Source: Arachis hypogaea
Taxonomy: Eukaryota > Streptophyta > Magnoliopsida > Fabales > Fabaceae
Length of the DNA stretch: 64,000 bases
NCBI RefSeq assembly: GCF_003086295.3
Contig: NC_092040.1
Span: 60,057,559 to 60,121,558 of the forward strand
Reading direction: 5' to 3'
The stretch's first letter is position 1. Each line of letters begins with the position of its first letter. Under the pieces are notes generated by a model that worked only from the letters and a program-made list of their open reading frames with translations, searched no databases and was not told where the DNA came from. Shown here piece after piece: positions 34,990 through 48,066 of this stretch. The translations under genes were made by a program, and so were the position numbers.

Positions 34990-36749
34990 TGATGAGCGGA
35001 TAATTTATACGCTTTTTGGCATTGTTTTTAGGTAGTTTTTAGTAAGTTCAAGCTACTTTTAGGGATTTTTCCTTAGTTTTTATGTTAAATTCACACTTTT
35101 GGACTTTACTATGAGTTTGTGTGTTTTTCTGTGATTTCAGGTAATTTCTGGCTGAAATTGAGGGACTTGAGCAAATCTCTGAAAAAGGTTGACAAAAGGA
35201 CTGCTGATGCTGTTGGAATCTGACCTCCCTGCACTCGAAATGGATTTTCTGGAGCTACAGAACTCCAATTGGCGCGCTCTCAACGGCTTTGGAAAGTAGA
35301 CATCTAGAGCTTTCCAGCAATATATAATAGTTCATACTTTATTCGGGAATTGACGACGTAAAGTGGCTCTCAACGCCAAGTACATGCTGCTGTCTGGAGT
35401 TAAACGCCAGAAACACGTCATGATCCGGAGTTGAACGCCCAAAACATGTTATAACTTGGAGTTCAACTCCAAGAAAAGCCTCAGCTCGTGGATAGATCAA
35501 GCTCAGCCCAAGCATACACCAAGTGGGCCCCGGAGGTGGATTTATGCATCAATTACTTACTCATGTAAACCCTAGTAGGTAGTTTAGTATAAATAAAGAC
35601 TTTTTACTAGTGTATTAGTCATCTTTTGATAGTTTAATCTTTGACTGTTCTAGTCTTTGATCATTCGGTCTTTTGATCATTCAGGGGGCTGGCCATTCGG
35701 CCATGCCTGAACCTTTCACTTATGTATTTTCAACAGTGGAGTTTCTGCACACCATAGATTAAGGGTGTGGAGCTCTACTGTACCTCAAGTTTCAATACAA
35801 TTACTATTACTTTCTATTCAATTCTCTTTTATTCTTATTCCAAGATATACGTTGCACTTCAACTTGATGAATGTGATGATCCGTGACACTCATCATCATT
35901 CTCACCTATGAACGCGCGTGATTGACAACCACTCCCGTTCTACTCTAGGCCGGGCGCATATCTCTTAGATTCTCCAACAGAATCTTCGTGGTATAAGCTA
36001 GATAGATGGCAGCATTCATGGGGATCTGGAAAGTCTAACCTTGTCTGTGGTATTCCGAGTAGGATCCCGGGAATCCGGAAAGTCTAACCTTGTCTGTGGT
36101 ATTTCGAGTAGGATTCTGGTATTGAATGACTGTGACGAGCTTCAAACTCCTGAAGGCTGGGCGTGATGACAAACGCAAAAGAATCAATGGATTCTACTCC
36201 AACCTGATTGAGAATTGACAGATGATTAGCCGTGCTGTGACAGAGCATTTGGACCATTTTCACTGAGAGGATGGGATGTAGCTATCAACAAGGGTGATGC
36301 CTCCAGACGATTAGCCGTGCAGTGACAGCGCATAGGACCATTTTCCAGAGAGGATTGAAAGTAGCCATTGATGATGGTGATGCCCTACATACAGCTTGCC
36401 ATGGAAAGAAGTAGGAAGGATTGGATGAATGTAATAAGAAAATAGAGATTCGAGAGGAGCACAGTATCTCCATACACCTATCTGAAATTCCCACTATTGA
36501 TTTACATAAGTATTTCTATCCTATTTTATTTTCTTTTTATTTTCGAAATCATCATAAATCAATTAATCTGCCTAACTGAGATTTACAAGGTGACCATAGC
36601 TTGCTTCATACCAACAATCTCTGTGAGATCGATCCTTACTCACGTAAGGTATTACTTGGATGACCCAGTACACTTGCTGGTTAAGTTGAACGGAGTTGTG
36701 AGCTTCTCTAACAGTGCCTGGAACTCTTTTATCACAATTTTGTCCACCA
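34990..36749 (+). repeat. Element 2, 5' LTR
   Basis: 1760 bp, TGATGAGCGG to TCCACCA. It contains a tandem duplication of roughly 55 bp around 36024-36120 and a second partial duplication around 36220-36390. Both are also in the 3' LTR. Confidence 0.94.
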
Positions 36750-36755
36750 AGTTTT

Positions 36756-36773
36756 TGGCGTCGTTGCCGGGGA
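36756..36773 (+). other. Primer-binding site of element 2, tRNA-Asp type
   Basis: TGGCGTCGTTGCCGGGGA, with one mismatch to the tRNA-Asp 3' end. Confidence 0.85.
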
Positions 36774-38271
36774 TTGTTCGAGTATGGACAACTGACGGTT
36801 CATCTTGTTGCTCAGATTAGGTAATTTTCTTTTCAAAAATTTTTCAAAAACTTTTTCAAAATTTTTCTTTTCTTTTTTCGTTTTTCCAAATTTTATTTTC
36901 AAAAAAATTAATAAAAATCCAAAAAAATTAATAAAATCATAAAATTCAAAAATATTTTGTGTTTCTTGTATGAGTCTTGAGTCAATTTTTAAGTTTGGTG
37001 TCAATTGCATGCTTTTAAAAAATTTTCTTGCATTTTTCGAAAATTCATGCATTCATGGTGTTCTTCATGATCTTCAAGATGTTCTTGACGAGTCTTCTTG
37101 TTTGATCTTGATGTTTTCTTATTTTGTGTTGTTTGTTGTTTTTCATATGCATTTTTTGTTTGTTAGAGTCCATGCATTACAAATTTCTAAGTTTGGTGTC
37201 TTGCATGTTTTCTTTGTATCAAAAATTTTTCAAAAATATGTTCTTGATGTTCATCATGATCTTCAAAGTGTTCTTGGTGTTCATCTTGACATTCATAGTG
37301 TTCTTGCATGCATTAAGTGTTTTGACCCAAAATTTTCATGTTTTGGGTCATGTTTGTGTTTTTCTCTCTCATAATTAAAAATTCAAAAATCAAAAATATA
37401 TCTTTTCCTTTTTTTTCTCCAAATTTTTGAAATTTTGGGTTGACTTGGTCAAAAATTTTTTAAAATTAGTTGTTTCTTACAAGTCAAGTCAAATTTTCAA
37501 TTTTAAAAATCTTATCTTTTAAAATCTTTTTCAAAAATTATATCTTTTTCATTTTTTTCTATTTTTCAAAAATTTCAAAAAAAATATTTTTCAAAATCTT
37601 TTCCTTATCTTTATATCATATTTTCGAAAATTAGCTAACAATTAATGTGATTGATTCAAAAATTTGAAGTTTGTTACTTTCTTGTTAAGAAGGGTTCAAT
37701 CTTTAAGTTCTAGAATCTTATCTTGTAGTTTCTTGTTAGTGAAGTAAGTAATTTCACATTTTTTAATTAAATCTTTTTATCTTTTATCTTATCTTTTTCA
37801 AAAATTTTATCTTTTTCAAAATTTGATTTTAAAATATCTTATCTAACTTCTTATCTTCTTATCTTTTTCAAATTTGATTTTAATAACTTTTTCAATCAAC
37901 TAACTAACTTTTTGTTTGTTTCCTATCTTTTTCAAACCCAACTAACTACCTATCCCTCTCTAATTTTCGAAAATACTTCTCTCTTTTTCAAAAATTCTTT
38001 TTAATTGTTTTAAATTTTAATTTTAATCTTATCTTATCTCTAATTTTCGAAAATTACTAACACCTTTTTAAAATTATTTTCGAATTCTCCCTCTCTTTTC
38101 TTATTCTATTTAATTAATTATTTACTAACACTTCTCTTCACCTCTCTTCATCCAAATATCCGAACCCATTCTTCTTCACTCTTCTTCCCTTTCTTCTTCT
38201 ACTAACATAAAGGAATCTCTATACTGTGACATAGAGGATTCCTCTTCTTTTCTTGTTTTCTTCTCTTTCAT
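36774..38271 (+). other. Untranslated leader of element 2
   Basis: T-rich leader collinear with that of element 1. It includes AAGTTTGGTGTC at 36991 and 37189. Short ORFs here have no recognised domains. Confidence 0.7.
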
Positions 38272-40511
38272 ATGAGCAGGAACAAGGATAAAGGCACTCT
38301 TGTTGAAATTGATCCAGAACCTGAAAGGACTCTGAAGAGAAAATTTAGAGAAGCTAAGTTACAACAATCTAAAGGTAACCTTTCAGAAACATTAGAACAA
38401 GAGAAGGAGATGGCAGCCGAAAATAATAATAATGCAAGGAGAATGCTTGGTGACTTCACAAACCCAACATCCAAATTTGATGGAAGAAGCATCTCCATTC
38501 CTGCCATTGGAGCCAACAACTTTGAGCTGAAACCTCAGCTAGTTGCCTTAATGCAACAAAACTGCAAGTTTTATGGACTTCCATCTGAAGATCCTTACCA
38601 GTTTTTAACTGAGTTCTTGCAGATTTGTGAGACTGTAAAGACGAATGGAGTTAATCCTGAAGTCTACAGACTCATGCTTTTCCCTTTTGCTGTAAGAGAC
38701 AGAGCTAGAATATGGTTGGATTCACAACCCAAGGATAGCCTGGACTCCTGGGATAAGCTGGTCACTACCTTCTTGGATAAATTCTTTCCTCCTCAAAAGC
38801 TGAGCAAGCTAAGAGTGGATGTTCAGACCTTCAAGCAAAAAGATGGTGAATCCCTCTATGAAGCTTGGGAAAGATACAAGCAGCTGACCAAAAGGTGTCC
38901 ATCTAACATGTTTTCAGAATGGACCATATTAGATATATTCTATTATGGTCTATTTGAGTTTTCAAAAATGTCATTGGATCATTCTGCAGGTGGATCTATT
39001 CACCTAAAGAAAACGCCTGAAGAGTCTCAAGAAATCATTGATATGGTTGCAAACAACCAATTCATGTACACTTCTGAGAGGAATTCCGTGAATAATGGGA
39101 TACCTCAGAAGAAAGGAGTTTTTGAAATTGATGCTCTGAATGCCATATTGGCTCAGAACAAAGTGTTGACTCAACAGCTCAACATGATCTCTCAAAATCT
39201 GAATGGATGGCAACATGCATCCAATAGTACTAAAGAGGCAGCTTCTGAAGAAGCTTATGATCCTGAGAACCCTGCCATGGCAGAGGTTAATTAAATGGGT
39301 GACCCTTATGGAAACACCTATAACTCATCATGGAGAAATCATCCAAATTTCTCATGGAAGGATCAACAAAAGCCTCAACAAGGATTTAACAATGGTGGAC
39401 GCAATAGGCTGAGCAATAGCAAGCCTTATCCATCATCTTCTCAGCAACAGACAGAGAGTTCTGAACAAAACACTTCTAATTTAGCCAATCTAGTCTCTGA
39501 TCTGTCAAAGGCCACTTTCAGTTTCATGAGTGAAACAAGATCCTCCATTAGAAATCTGGAGGCACAAGTGGGCCAGCTTAGTAAGAAAGTCATTGAAATT
39601 CCTCCCAGTATTCTCCCAAGCAATACAGAAGAGAATCCAAAAGGAGAGTGCAAGGCCATTGATATAATCAATATGGCCGAATGCACAAGGGAGGAGGAGG
39701 ACGAAAATCCTAGTGAGGAAGACCTCTTGGGACGTCCCTCAAGTAAGAAAGAGTTTCCTATTAAGGATCCAAAGGAATCTGAGGTTCATATAGAAACCAT
39801 AGAGATTCCATTAAATCTCCTTCTGCCATTCATGAGCTCTGAAGACTATTCTTCCTCTGAAGAGGATGAAGATGTGACTGGAGAGCAAGTTGCTCAATAT
39901 TTAGGAGCTATCATGAAGCTGAATGCCAGGTTGTTTGGTAATGAGACTTGGGAAAGTGAACCTCCCTTGCTCATTAGTGAACTAGATACTTGGATTCAGA
40001 AAATTTTACCTCAAAAGAGACAAGATCCTGGCAAGCTCTTAATACCTTGTACCATAGGCACCATGACCTTTGAAAAGGCTCTATGTGATCTGGGGTCAGG
40101 GATAAATCTTATGCCACTCTCTGTAATGGAGAAGCTGGGGATCATTGAGGTACAACCTGCATTGTTCTCATTACAATTGGCAGACAAGTCATTGAGACAA
40201 GCTTATGGAATAGTGGAGGACGTGTTAGTAAAGGTTGAAGGCCTTTACATCCCTGCTGATTTCATAATCTTAGACACTAGGAAGGAAGAGGATGAATGCA
40301 TTATCCTTGGAAGACCTTTCCTAGCCACAGCAGGAGCTGTGATAGATGTCAACAGAGGTGAACTAGTCCTTCAATTGAATGGGGACTACCTTGTGTTTAA
40401 GGCACATGGCCATCCCTCTGTGACAAAAGAGAATAAGCATAAAGAGCTTCTCTCAGTTCAGAGTCAAGAAGAGCCCCCACAGTCAAACTCTAAGTTTGGT
40501 GTTGTGAGGCT
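38272..40511 (+). pseudogene. Element 2 gag-protease ORF, one stop, C-terminus interrupted
   Basis: Starts MSRNKDKGTLVE and stays in one frame, with a single TAA at 39292-39294 where element 1 has TAC. The gag domain and protease-like LCDLGSGINLMP/CIILGRPF are both present and more than 85% similar to element 1 by eye. The tail NSKFGVVR is cut by the solo LTR at 40512. The original tail resumes at 42763 with further NSKFGV copies. Confidence 0.9.
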
Positions 40512-42757
40512 TGATCGGCGTAAAACTTGTCTCTCAACAAATTCCCATTCGGCAAGTGTACCGAATTTGTCGTCAAGTAAAAACTCACAATAGAGTGAGG
40601 TCGAATCCCACAGGGATTGATTGATCAAGCAACTTTAATTAGAGAAATGATCTAGTTGAGCGAATCCATGATTAGAGTTGATAATTACAGAAATTAAAAT
40701 GGCAGGAAAGTAAATGACTGAAAGTAAATAGCAGAATTGTAAATGGGAATGGGGGAATTGCTCATAAAAGTAAATTGCAGAAATTAAAGAGAATGGGTAA
40801 GATCAGAAATGGGGAGTTCATTGGGCTTAGGAGATGTTGCATTCTCCGGATCAATTTCATTTTCATCTCTTCCTCAATCAATGCACTCATTGATCTCCTT
40901 GGCAATCTTAAGTGATTGAATCACAATTTCTTGCAATTCAATCTCTCAAATCTTGATCAATAGCCAATTCCTTGGTCAATTGCTCATGAGAAGAGATGAA
41001 GTGTGGTCACTGATTATACCACATGCACTTCCCAAATCAAATGCTTAGAGGGTTATAGCCACATACCCATCCACACTCAATTTGGTCCAGCATGAGAAAG
41101 CATTTCTAGCTAATCTCTTCATTCCTCTTTCAAGGATCCGAAGAGATCCATGTTTGAATAGCTTCTTTTCCAAGAACACTATCCAATTGGATGAAGATCG
41201 AAAGCTTTCAAGTAAAATCAAAAGGAAAGATAGAAGAAGAATAAGAAAATTAGTATTGATCCATCAAATTACAACAGAGCTCCCTAACCCAATGAAAGAG
41301 GTTTAGTTGTTCATAGCTCTAGAAATCAAAATCAAAGATGGAGAATACATGATAAAGATAGAAGGAGTAAATACAAAGAGTAGTTCTCTTTCCTAGCTCC
41401 TCCAAAAGCTCCTCTCTATTTCAAAACTACTCCTATATATACTACTCTTCTCAGCTTCTAGTTAGCTCTTCAAGTCTTGGGCCTCTGGATCTTTGAGCTT
41501 GAAGCAGTTCCTTTCTTCAATTGGGCTTGGCTTACTTGCAGAGAGAAAGTGTGAAGTGGGCAGAGACTTTAGCTCAAGACGTTAGGGGTGTTTAACATTT
41601 AATGAAAATACAAGTTCGAGAACGTTAGTGACACTTAACATTGTCACTAACGTTGCCAAGCACCCCTTTGCCTCACGCTAAAGCCCACGTTAACTGGGTT
41701 AATGTGGCTTTTAACGTTGCCTTGTTAGCCTTCAAGAACGTTAGTGACACTCAACATTGTCACTAACGTTCAAGTGTGCCCCTTCTTGCTTCACGTTAAA
41801 GCTCACGTTAACTAGGTTAACGTGGCTTCTAACGTGGCTTTTGCCAACCTTCGGGAACATTAGTGACACTCAACATTGTCACTAACGTTCAAGTGTGCCC
41901 CTAGGTCTCACGTTAGAGTCCACGTTAACTAGGTTAACGTGGCTTCTAACGTGGCCATTCTTAGCCATCCCAACGTTAGTGACAATGTTGAGTGTCACTA
42001 ACGTTGGCTCATTCTTCATTCCTCGTCGTTAGTTTCCACGTTAACCAAGTTAACGTGGAAGTTAACGTGGCTCTTGGGGGTTGTGTGGTTGCTCCAACGT
42101 TAGTGACAATGTTGAGTGTCACTAACGTTGTCGACAACTCTCCATCTCTTATGTTAGCTCCCATGTTAACCAGGTTAACGTTGGAGTTAACGTGGATCTT
42201 TGCACCTTAGGCCAACGTTAGTGACAATGTTGATTGTCACTAACGTTGGCTTCTCTTCCCCCTTTAACGTTAGAGGCCACGTTAACTAGGTTAACGTGGC
42301 TCTAACGTGGCCCTTTGTGAGCAATTGCCAACGTTAGTGACAATGTTAAGTGTCACTAACGTTGGCTCAACTTCTCTTCTCCACGTTAGAGTTCACGTTA
42401 ACTTAGTTAACGTGACTCTTTAACGTGGGCATTGATGACTTTTGAGAGTGTTTCTGGCAATCACTTTTCTCGTTAACTTTGCAAGTTACCTCCCATTCCT
42501 TGCTTCCTTTGGTCCTGAAATCAAGCAATAGAGTGCATCAAAGTTCTAGTCCAAGTCATGGGTAATGCAATATACAATTTTGTCATTAAAATCATGCAAA
42601 ATCCTCATGAAATGATGTAAAATGCACAATGTATGCTTGAATCAAGGTCTGAGTGAATATTTGCCCAAAACTAACTTATTTCCTAAGAAAATGCATGAAA
42701 TTACCTAAAAACAGTAAAGAAAAGGTCAGTGAAACTGGCCAAAATGCCCTGGCATCA
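40512..42757 (-). mobile_element. Solo LTR of a third family, with a palindrome array
   Basis: 2246 bp. The minus strand begins TGATGCCAGGGC at 42757 and ends CGCCGATCA at 40512. The flanks AGGCT (40507-40511) and AGGTC (42758-42762) look like a target duplication AGGCC with one change on each side, supported by the uninterrupted AGGCC in element 1 at 24897. Orientation was judged from the typical LTR end near 40560. No coding sequence. Confidence 0.82.
41621..42430 (+). repeat. Alternating hairpin array with ~118-bp period
   Basis: Seven hairpins with 13-bp arms AACGTTAGTGACA and TGTCACTAACGTT start at 41621, 41737, 41856, 41972, 42096, 42214 and 42330. Between them lie seven copies of a second palindrome, CACGTTAAC..GTTAACGTG. 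In the first three hairpins the 8-base loop is CTCAACAT or close to it; in the last four it is its reverse complement ATGTTGAG or close. Confidence 0.95.
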
Positions 42758-43069
42758 AGGTCACAACCAAACTCTAAGTTTGGTGTTAAGACCCAATATC
42801 CAAACTCTAAGTTTGGCGTTGGGACTATACAACATTGACCTTATCACCTTTGTGGCTCCATGAGAGCCACTGTCAAGCTATTGACACTAAAGAAGCGCTT
42901 GTTGGGAGGTAACCCAATTTTATTTATCTAATTTTTATTTTATTTTATTTTATTGTTATTTTGTGTTTTATTAGGTACATGATCATGTGGAGTCACGAAA
43001 AAAAATAGAAAAATTAAAAACAGAATCAAAAATAGCAGAAGAAAAATCACACCCGGGAGGAAGCACAAG

Positions 43070-43310
43070 CTGGCGTTCAACGCCAGTAAGGAGCATCTGG
43101 CTGGCGTTCAACGCCAAAACAGAGCATGAAACTGGCGCTAAATGCCAGAAACAAGCAACATTCTGGCGCTAAACGCCAGGAATGTGCCTAGAGGAAAAGC
43201 TGGCGCTGAACGCCAGTAACAAGCATGAAACTGGCGTTCAACGCCAGAAACATGCTTTACATGGGCGTTGAACGCCCAGAACGTGCACCACTCGGCGTTT
43301 AAACGCCAGA
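43070..43310 (+). repeat. GGCGTT-AACGCC palindrome array (element 2)
   Basis: About eight near-palindromes of the type CTGGCGTTCAACGCCAG at 25-40 bp spacing, collinear with 25195-25440. Confidence 0.9.
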
Positions 43311-43851
43311 ATGGTGTGCAAAGGCATTTTACATGCCTATTTGGTGCAGGGATGGAATTCCTTGACACCTCAGGATCTGTGGACCCCACAGGATCACCTC
43401 AGGATCTGTGGACCCCACAGGATCCCCACCCAACATATTCCCACCTTACCTCATAATCCTATTTTACTCTTCCCCATGTCACACTTCCCAAAATCCTTCA
43501 CCAATCACCTCAATCTCTCTTCCCAATTACCCTCTTCACCACTCACATCCATCCACTCTTCCCCATAAACCCCACTCACTTTCAAAATTCAAAAACACTT
43601 TCCCACCCAAACCCACCCTAAATTGGCCGAACCTACCCTCTCCCATTTTCCTATATAAACCCCTCCATTCCACTTCTTTTTCACACAACACAACCCCCTC
43701 TTCTCTACCTTGGATGAAACCTACACTCCCCCTTCTCCTCCATATTCTCTTCTACTTCTTCTTCTCTTCTTTCTACTATTGCTCGAGGGCGAGCAATATT
43801 TTACGTTTGGTGTGGTAAAAGCATAAGCTTTTTGTTTTTCCATTACCATCA

Positions 43852-44999
43852 ATGGCACCTAAGGCCGAAGAATCCTCTAGAAAAGGAAAAGGGAAGACAA
43901 AAGCTTCCACCTCCGAGTCATGGGAGATGGAAAGATTCATCTCCAAGAGCCATCAAGACCACTTCTATGATGTTGTGGCAAAGAAGAAGGTGATCCCTGA
44001 GGTCCCTTTCAAGCTCAAGAAAAATGAGTATCCGGAGATCCGACATGAGATCTGAAGAAGAGGTTGGAAAGTCCTAACCAACCCCATGCAACAAGTCGGA
44101 ATCTTAATGGTTCAAGAGTTCTATGCCAATGCATGGATCACTAGGAACCATGATCAAAGTATGAACCCGAGTCCAAAGAATTATCTCACAATGGTTCGGG
44201 GGAAATACTTAGATTTAGTCCGGAGAATGTGAGGTTGGCATTCCACTTGCCCATGATGCAAGGAGATGTACGCCCCTACACTAGAAGGGTCAACTTTACT
44301 CAAAGGTTGGACCAAGTCCTTATGGACATATGTGTGGAAGGAGCTCAATGGAAGAGAGACTCCAAAGGCAAGCCAGTCCAACTAAGAAGACTGGACCTCA
44401 AGCCTGTGGCTAGAGGATGGTTGGAGTTCATTCAACGCTCCATCATTCCCACTAGCAACCGATCTGAAGTTACTGTGGATCGGACCATCATGATTCATAG
44501 CATCATGATTGGAGAGGAAGTAGAAGTTCATGAAGTCATCTCCAATGAATTCTACAAAATAGCCGAAAAGCCCTCCACCATGGCAAGGCTGGCTTTTCCT
44601 CACCTTATTTGCCATCTATGTTACTCAGCTGGAGTTATCATAGAAGGAGACATCTCCATTGAAGAGGATAAGCCCATCACCAAGAAGAGGATGGAGCAAG
44701 CAAGAGAGACCCTTCACGGTTCTCAAGAGATGCATGAGGAAGCTCATCATCAAGAAATTCCTGAGATGCCTCAAAGGATGCACTTTCCTCCCAATAACTA
44801 TTAGGAACAACTCAACACTTCCTTAGAAGATTTGAGCCACAATGTGGAACAACTAAGGGTGGAACATTATGAGCACTCCATCATTCTCCATGAAATAAGA
44901 GAAGATTAAAGAGCAATGAGGGAGGAGCAACAAAGGCAAGGAAGGGACATAGAAGAGCTTAAGGACATTGTTGGTCCTTCAAAAAGAAGACGCCACTAA
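43852..44999 (+). pseudogene. Element 2 second ORF, 'plant transposon protein' domain
   Basis: Starts MAPKAEESSRKGKGKTKAST. A TGA at 44053-44055 and a frameshift near 44200 break it. The main part (44229-44804) has MRLAFHLPMMQGDVRPYTRR, GWLEFIQRSIIP and FPHLICHLCYSAGV, which I recognise as the putative plant transposon protein family (PF20167-like). After a stop at 44802 the same frame runs through a coiled-coil-like acidic tail to KRRRH at 44999. The function of this domain is unknown. It is found beside gag in Athila-like elements. Confidence 0.78.
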
Positions 45000-46099
45000 A
45001 GGTGGATTCATTCCTTGTTCTTATTTCTTTCTGTTTTTTGGTTTCTATGTTGTATGTTTATCTATGTTTTGTGTCTCTACTCCATGATCATTAGTAGTTA
45101 GTAACTATGTCTTAAAGTTATGAATAATCCCATTAATCCTTCAACTCTCTTAAATGAAAAATGTTTTAATTCAAAAGAACAAGAAGTACATAAATTTCGA
45201 ATTTATCCTTGAATTTAATTTAATTATATTGATGTGGTGACAATACTTTTTGTTTTCTGAATGAATGATTGAACAGTGCATATTTTTGATCTTGTTGTTT
45301 ATGAATGTTAAAACTGTTGGCTCTTGAAAGAATGATGAACAAAGAGAAATGTTATTGATGATCTGAAAAATCATGAAATTGATTCTTGAAGCAAAAAAAG
45401 CAGTGAAAAAAAAAAGAAAAACTTGCGAAAAAAATGGCGAAAAAAATAGAAAGAAAAAGAAAAAGCAAGCAGAAAAAGCCAATAGCCCTTAAAACCAAAA
45501 GGCAAGGGTAAAAAAGGATCCAAGGATTTGAGCATCAATGGATAGGAGGGCCCAAGGAAATAAAATCCAGGCCTAAGCGGCTAAACCAAGCTGTCCCTAA
45601 CCATGTGCTTGTGGCATGCAGGTCCAAGTGAAAAGCTTGAGACTGAGTGGTTAAAGTCGTGATCCAAAGCAAAAAGAGTGTGCTTAAGAGCTCTGGACAC
45701 CTCTAACTGGGGACTCTAGCAAAGCTGAATCACAATCTGAAAAGGTTCACCCAGTCATGTGTGTGGCATTTATGTATCCGGTGGTAATACTGGAAAACAA
45801 AGTGCTTAAGGCCACGGCCAAGACTCATAAAAGTAGCTGTGTTCAAGAATCAACATACTTAACTAGGAGAATCAATAACACTATCCGAAATTCTAAGTTC
45901 CTAGAGAAGCCAATCATTCTAAACTTCAAAGGAAAAAGTGAGATGCCAAAACTGTTCAGAAGCAAAAAGCTACAAGTCCCGCTCATCTAATTATAATTAA
46001 TATTCATTGATATTCTAAAATTTATAGTATATTCTCTTCTTTTTATCCTAATTGATTTTCAGTTGCTTGGGGACAAGCAACAATTTAAGTTTGGTGTTG
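45000..46099 (+). other. 3' non-coding internal region and priming tract of element 2
   Basis: Collinear with 26100-27220 in element 1 and ends in AAGTTTGGTGTTG just before the LTR. No gene is seen. Confidence 0.65.
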
Positions 46100-47846
46100 T
46101 GATGAGCGGATAATTTATACGCTTTTTGGCATTGTTTTTAGGTAGTTTTTAGTAAGTTCAAGCTACTTTTAGGGATGTTTTCATTAGTTTTTATGTTAAA
46201 TTCACATTTCTGGACTTTACTATGAGTTTGTATGTTTTTCTATGATTTCAGGTAATTTCTGGCTGAAATTGAAGGACTTGAGCAAAACTCTGAAAAAGGC
46301 TGACAAAAGGACTGCTGATGCTGTTAGAATCTGACCTTCCTGCACTCGAAATGGATTTTCTGGAGCTACAGAACTCTAATTGGCGCGCTCTTAACGGCGT
46401 TGTAAAGTAGACATCCAGAGCTTTCCAGCAATATATAATAGTCCATACTTTATTCGGGAATTGACGACGTAAAGTGGCGCTCAACGCCAAGTACATGCTG
46501 CTGTCTGGAGTTAAACGCCAGAAACACGTCATGATCCGGAGTTGAACGCCCAAAACACGTTATAACTTGGAGTTCAACTCCAAGAAAAGCCTCAGCTCGT
46601 AGATAGATCAAGCTCAGCCCAAGCATACACCAAGTGGGCCCCGGAAGTGGATTTATGCATCAATTACTTACTCATGTAAACCCTAGTACCTAGTTTAGTA
46701 TAAATAAACACTTTTTACTAGGGTATTAGTCATCTTTTGATAGTTTAATCTTTGACTGTTCTAGTCTTTGATCATTCGGTCTTTTGATCATTCAGGGGGC
46801 TGGCCATTCGGCCATGCCTGAACCTTTCACTTATGTATTTTCAACAGTGGAGTTTCTGCACACCATAGATTAAGGGTGTGGAGCTCTACTGTACCTCAAG
46901 TTTCAATACAATTACTATTACTTTCTATTCAATTCTCTTTTATTCTTATTCCAAGATATACGTTGCACTTCAACTTGATGAATGTGATGAACCGTGACAC
47001 TCATCATCATTCTCACCTTTGAACGCGCGTGATTGACAACCACTTCCGTTCTACTCTAGGCCGGGCGCATATCTCTTAGATTCCCCAACAGAATCTTCGT
47101 GGTATAAGCTAGATAGATGGCGGCATTCATGGGGATCCGGAAAGTCTAACCTTGTCTGTGGTATTCCGAGTAGGATCCCGGGAATCCGGAAAGTCTAACC
47201 TTGTTTGTGGTATTCCGAGTAGGATTTCGGTATTGAATGACTGTGACGAGCTTCAAACTCCTGAAGGCTGGGCGTGATGACAAACGCAAAAGAATCAATG
47301 GATTCTACTCCAACCTGATTGAGAACCGACAGATGGTTAGCCGTGCTGTGACAGAGCATTTGGACCATTTTCACTGAGAGGATGGGATGTAGCTATCAAC
47401 AAGGGTGATGCCTCCAGACGATTAGCCGTGCAGTGACAGCGCATAGGACCATTTTCCCGAGAGGATTGAAAGTAGCCATTGATGATGGTGATGCCCTACA
47501 TACAGCTTGCCATGGAAAGAAGTAGGAAGGATTGGATGAATGTAATAAGAAAATAGAGATTCGAGAAGAGCACAGTATCTCCATACACCTATCTGAAATT
47601 CCCACTATTGATTTACATAAGTATTTCTATCCTATTTTATTTTCTTTTTATTTTCGAAATCATTATAAATCAATTAATCTGCCTAACTGAGATTTACAAG
47701 GTGACCATAGCTTGCTTCATACCAACAATCTCTTACTCACGTAAGGTATTACTTGGATGACCCAGTACACTTGCTGGTTAAGTTGAACGAAGTTATGAGC
47801 TTCTCTAACAGTGCCTGGAACTCTTTTATCACAATTTCGTCCACCA
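46100..47846 (+). repeat. Element 2, 3' LTR
   Basis: 1747 bp, collinear with 34990-36749. A 14-bp block in the conserved 'CTCACG' region near 47730 is missing relative to the 5' LTR. Confidence 0.94.
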
Positions 47847-47851
47847 ATTAC

Positions 47852-48066
47852 TCAACTTAAAGGCGGATACATTAAAGGTGATAGAACAAAGCATATTTCT
47901 CCCAAATTCTTCTTCACTCATGATCTTCAAAATCAAGGGACAATTGATGTCCAACAGATCTGCTCAAGTGATAATCTGGCAGATTTATTTACAAAGTTAC
48001 TCCCAAAATCTTCCTTTGAAAGATTGGTACATGATATTGGGATGCGTCGATTTCGAGACATTAAAT
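47852..48066 (+). pseudogene. Copia RNase H C-terminus
   Basis: Reads QLKGGYIKGDRTKHISPKFF, then SSDNLADLFTKLLPKSSF and the stop after RRFRDIK. It continues the fragment that ends at 34989. Confidence 0.92.

Larger units (their letters stand above)
34990..47846 (+). mobile_element. Non-autonomous Athila/Tat-like LTR retrotransposon, element 2, with a nested solo LTR
   Basis: Target duplication ATTAC at 34985-34989 and 47847-47851. The order is 5' LTR, PBS, leader, gag-protease, palindrome array, second ORF, priming tract, 3' LTR. Full length is 12.86 kb, about 10.6 kb without the solo LTR at 40512-42757. Like element 1 it has no reverse transcriptase or integrase. Its LTRs carry two internal tandem duplications that element 1 lacks, so it belongs to a different subfamily. 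Confidence 0.93.
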
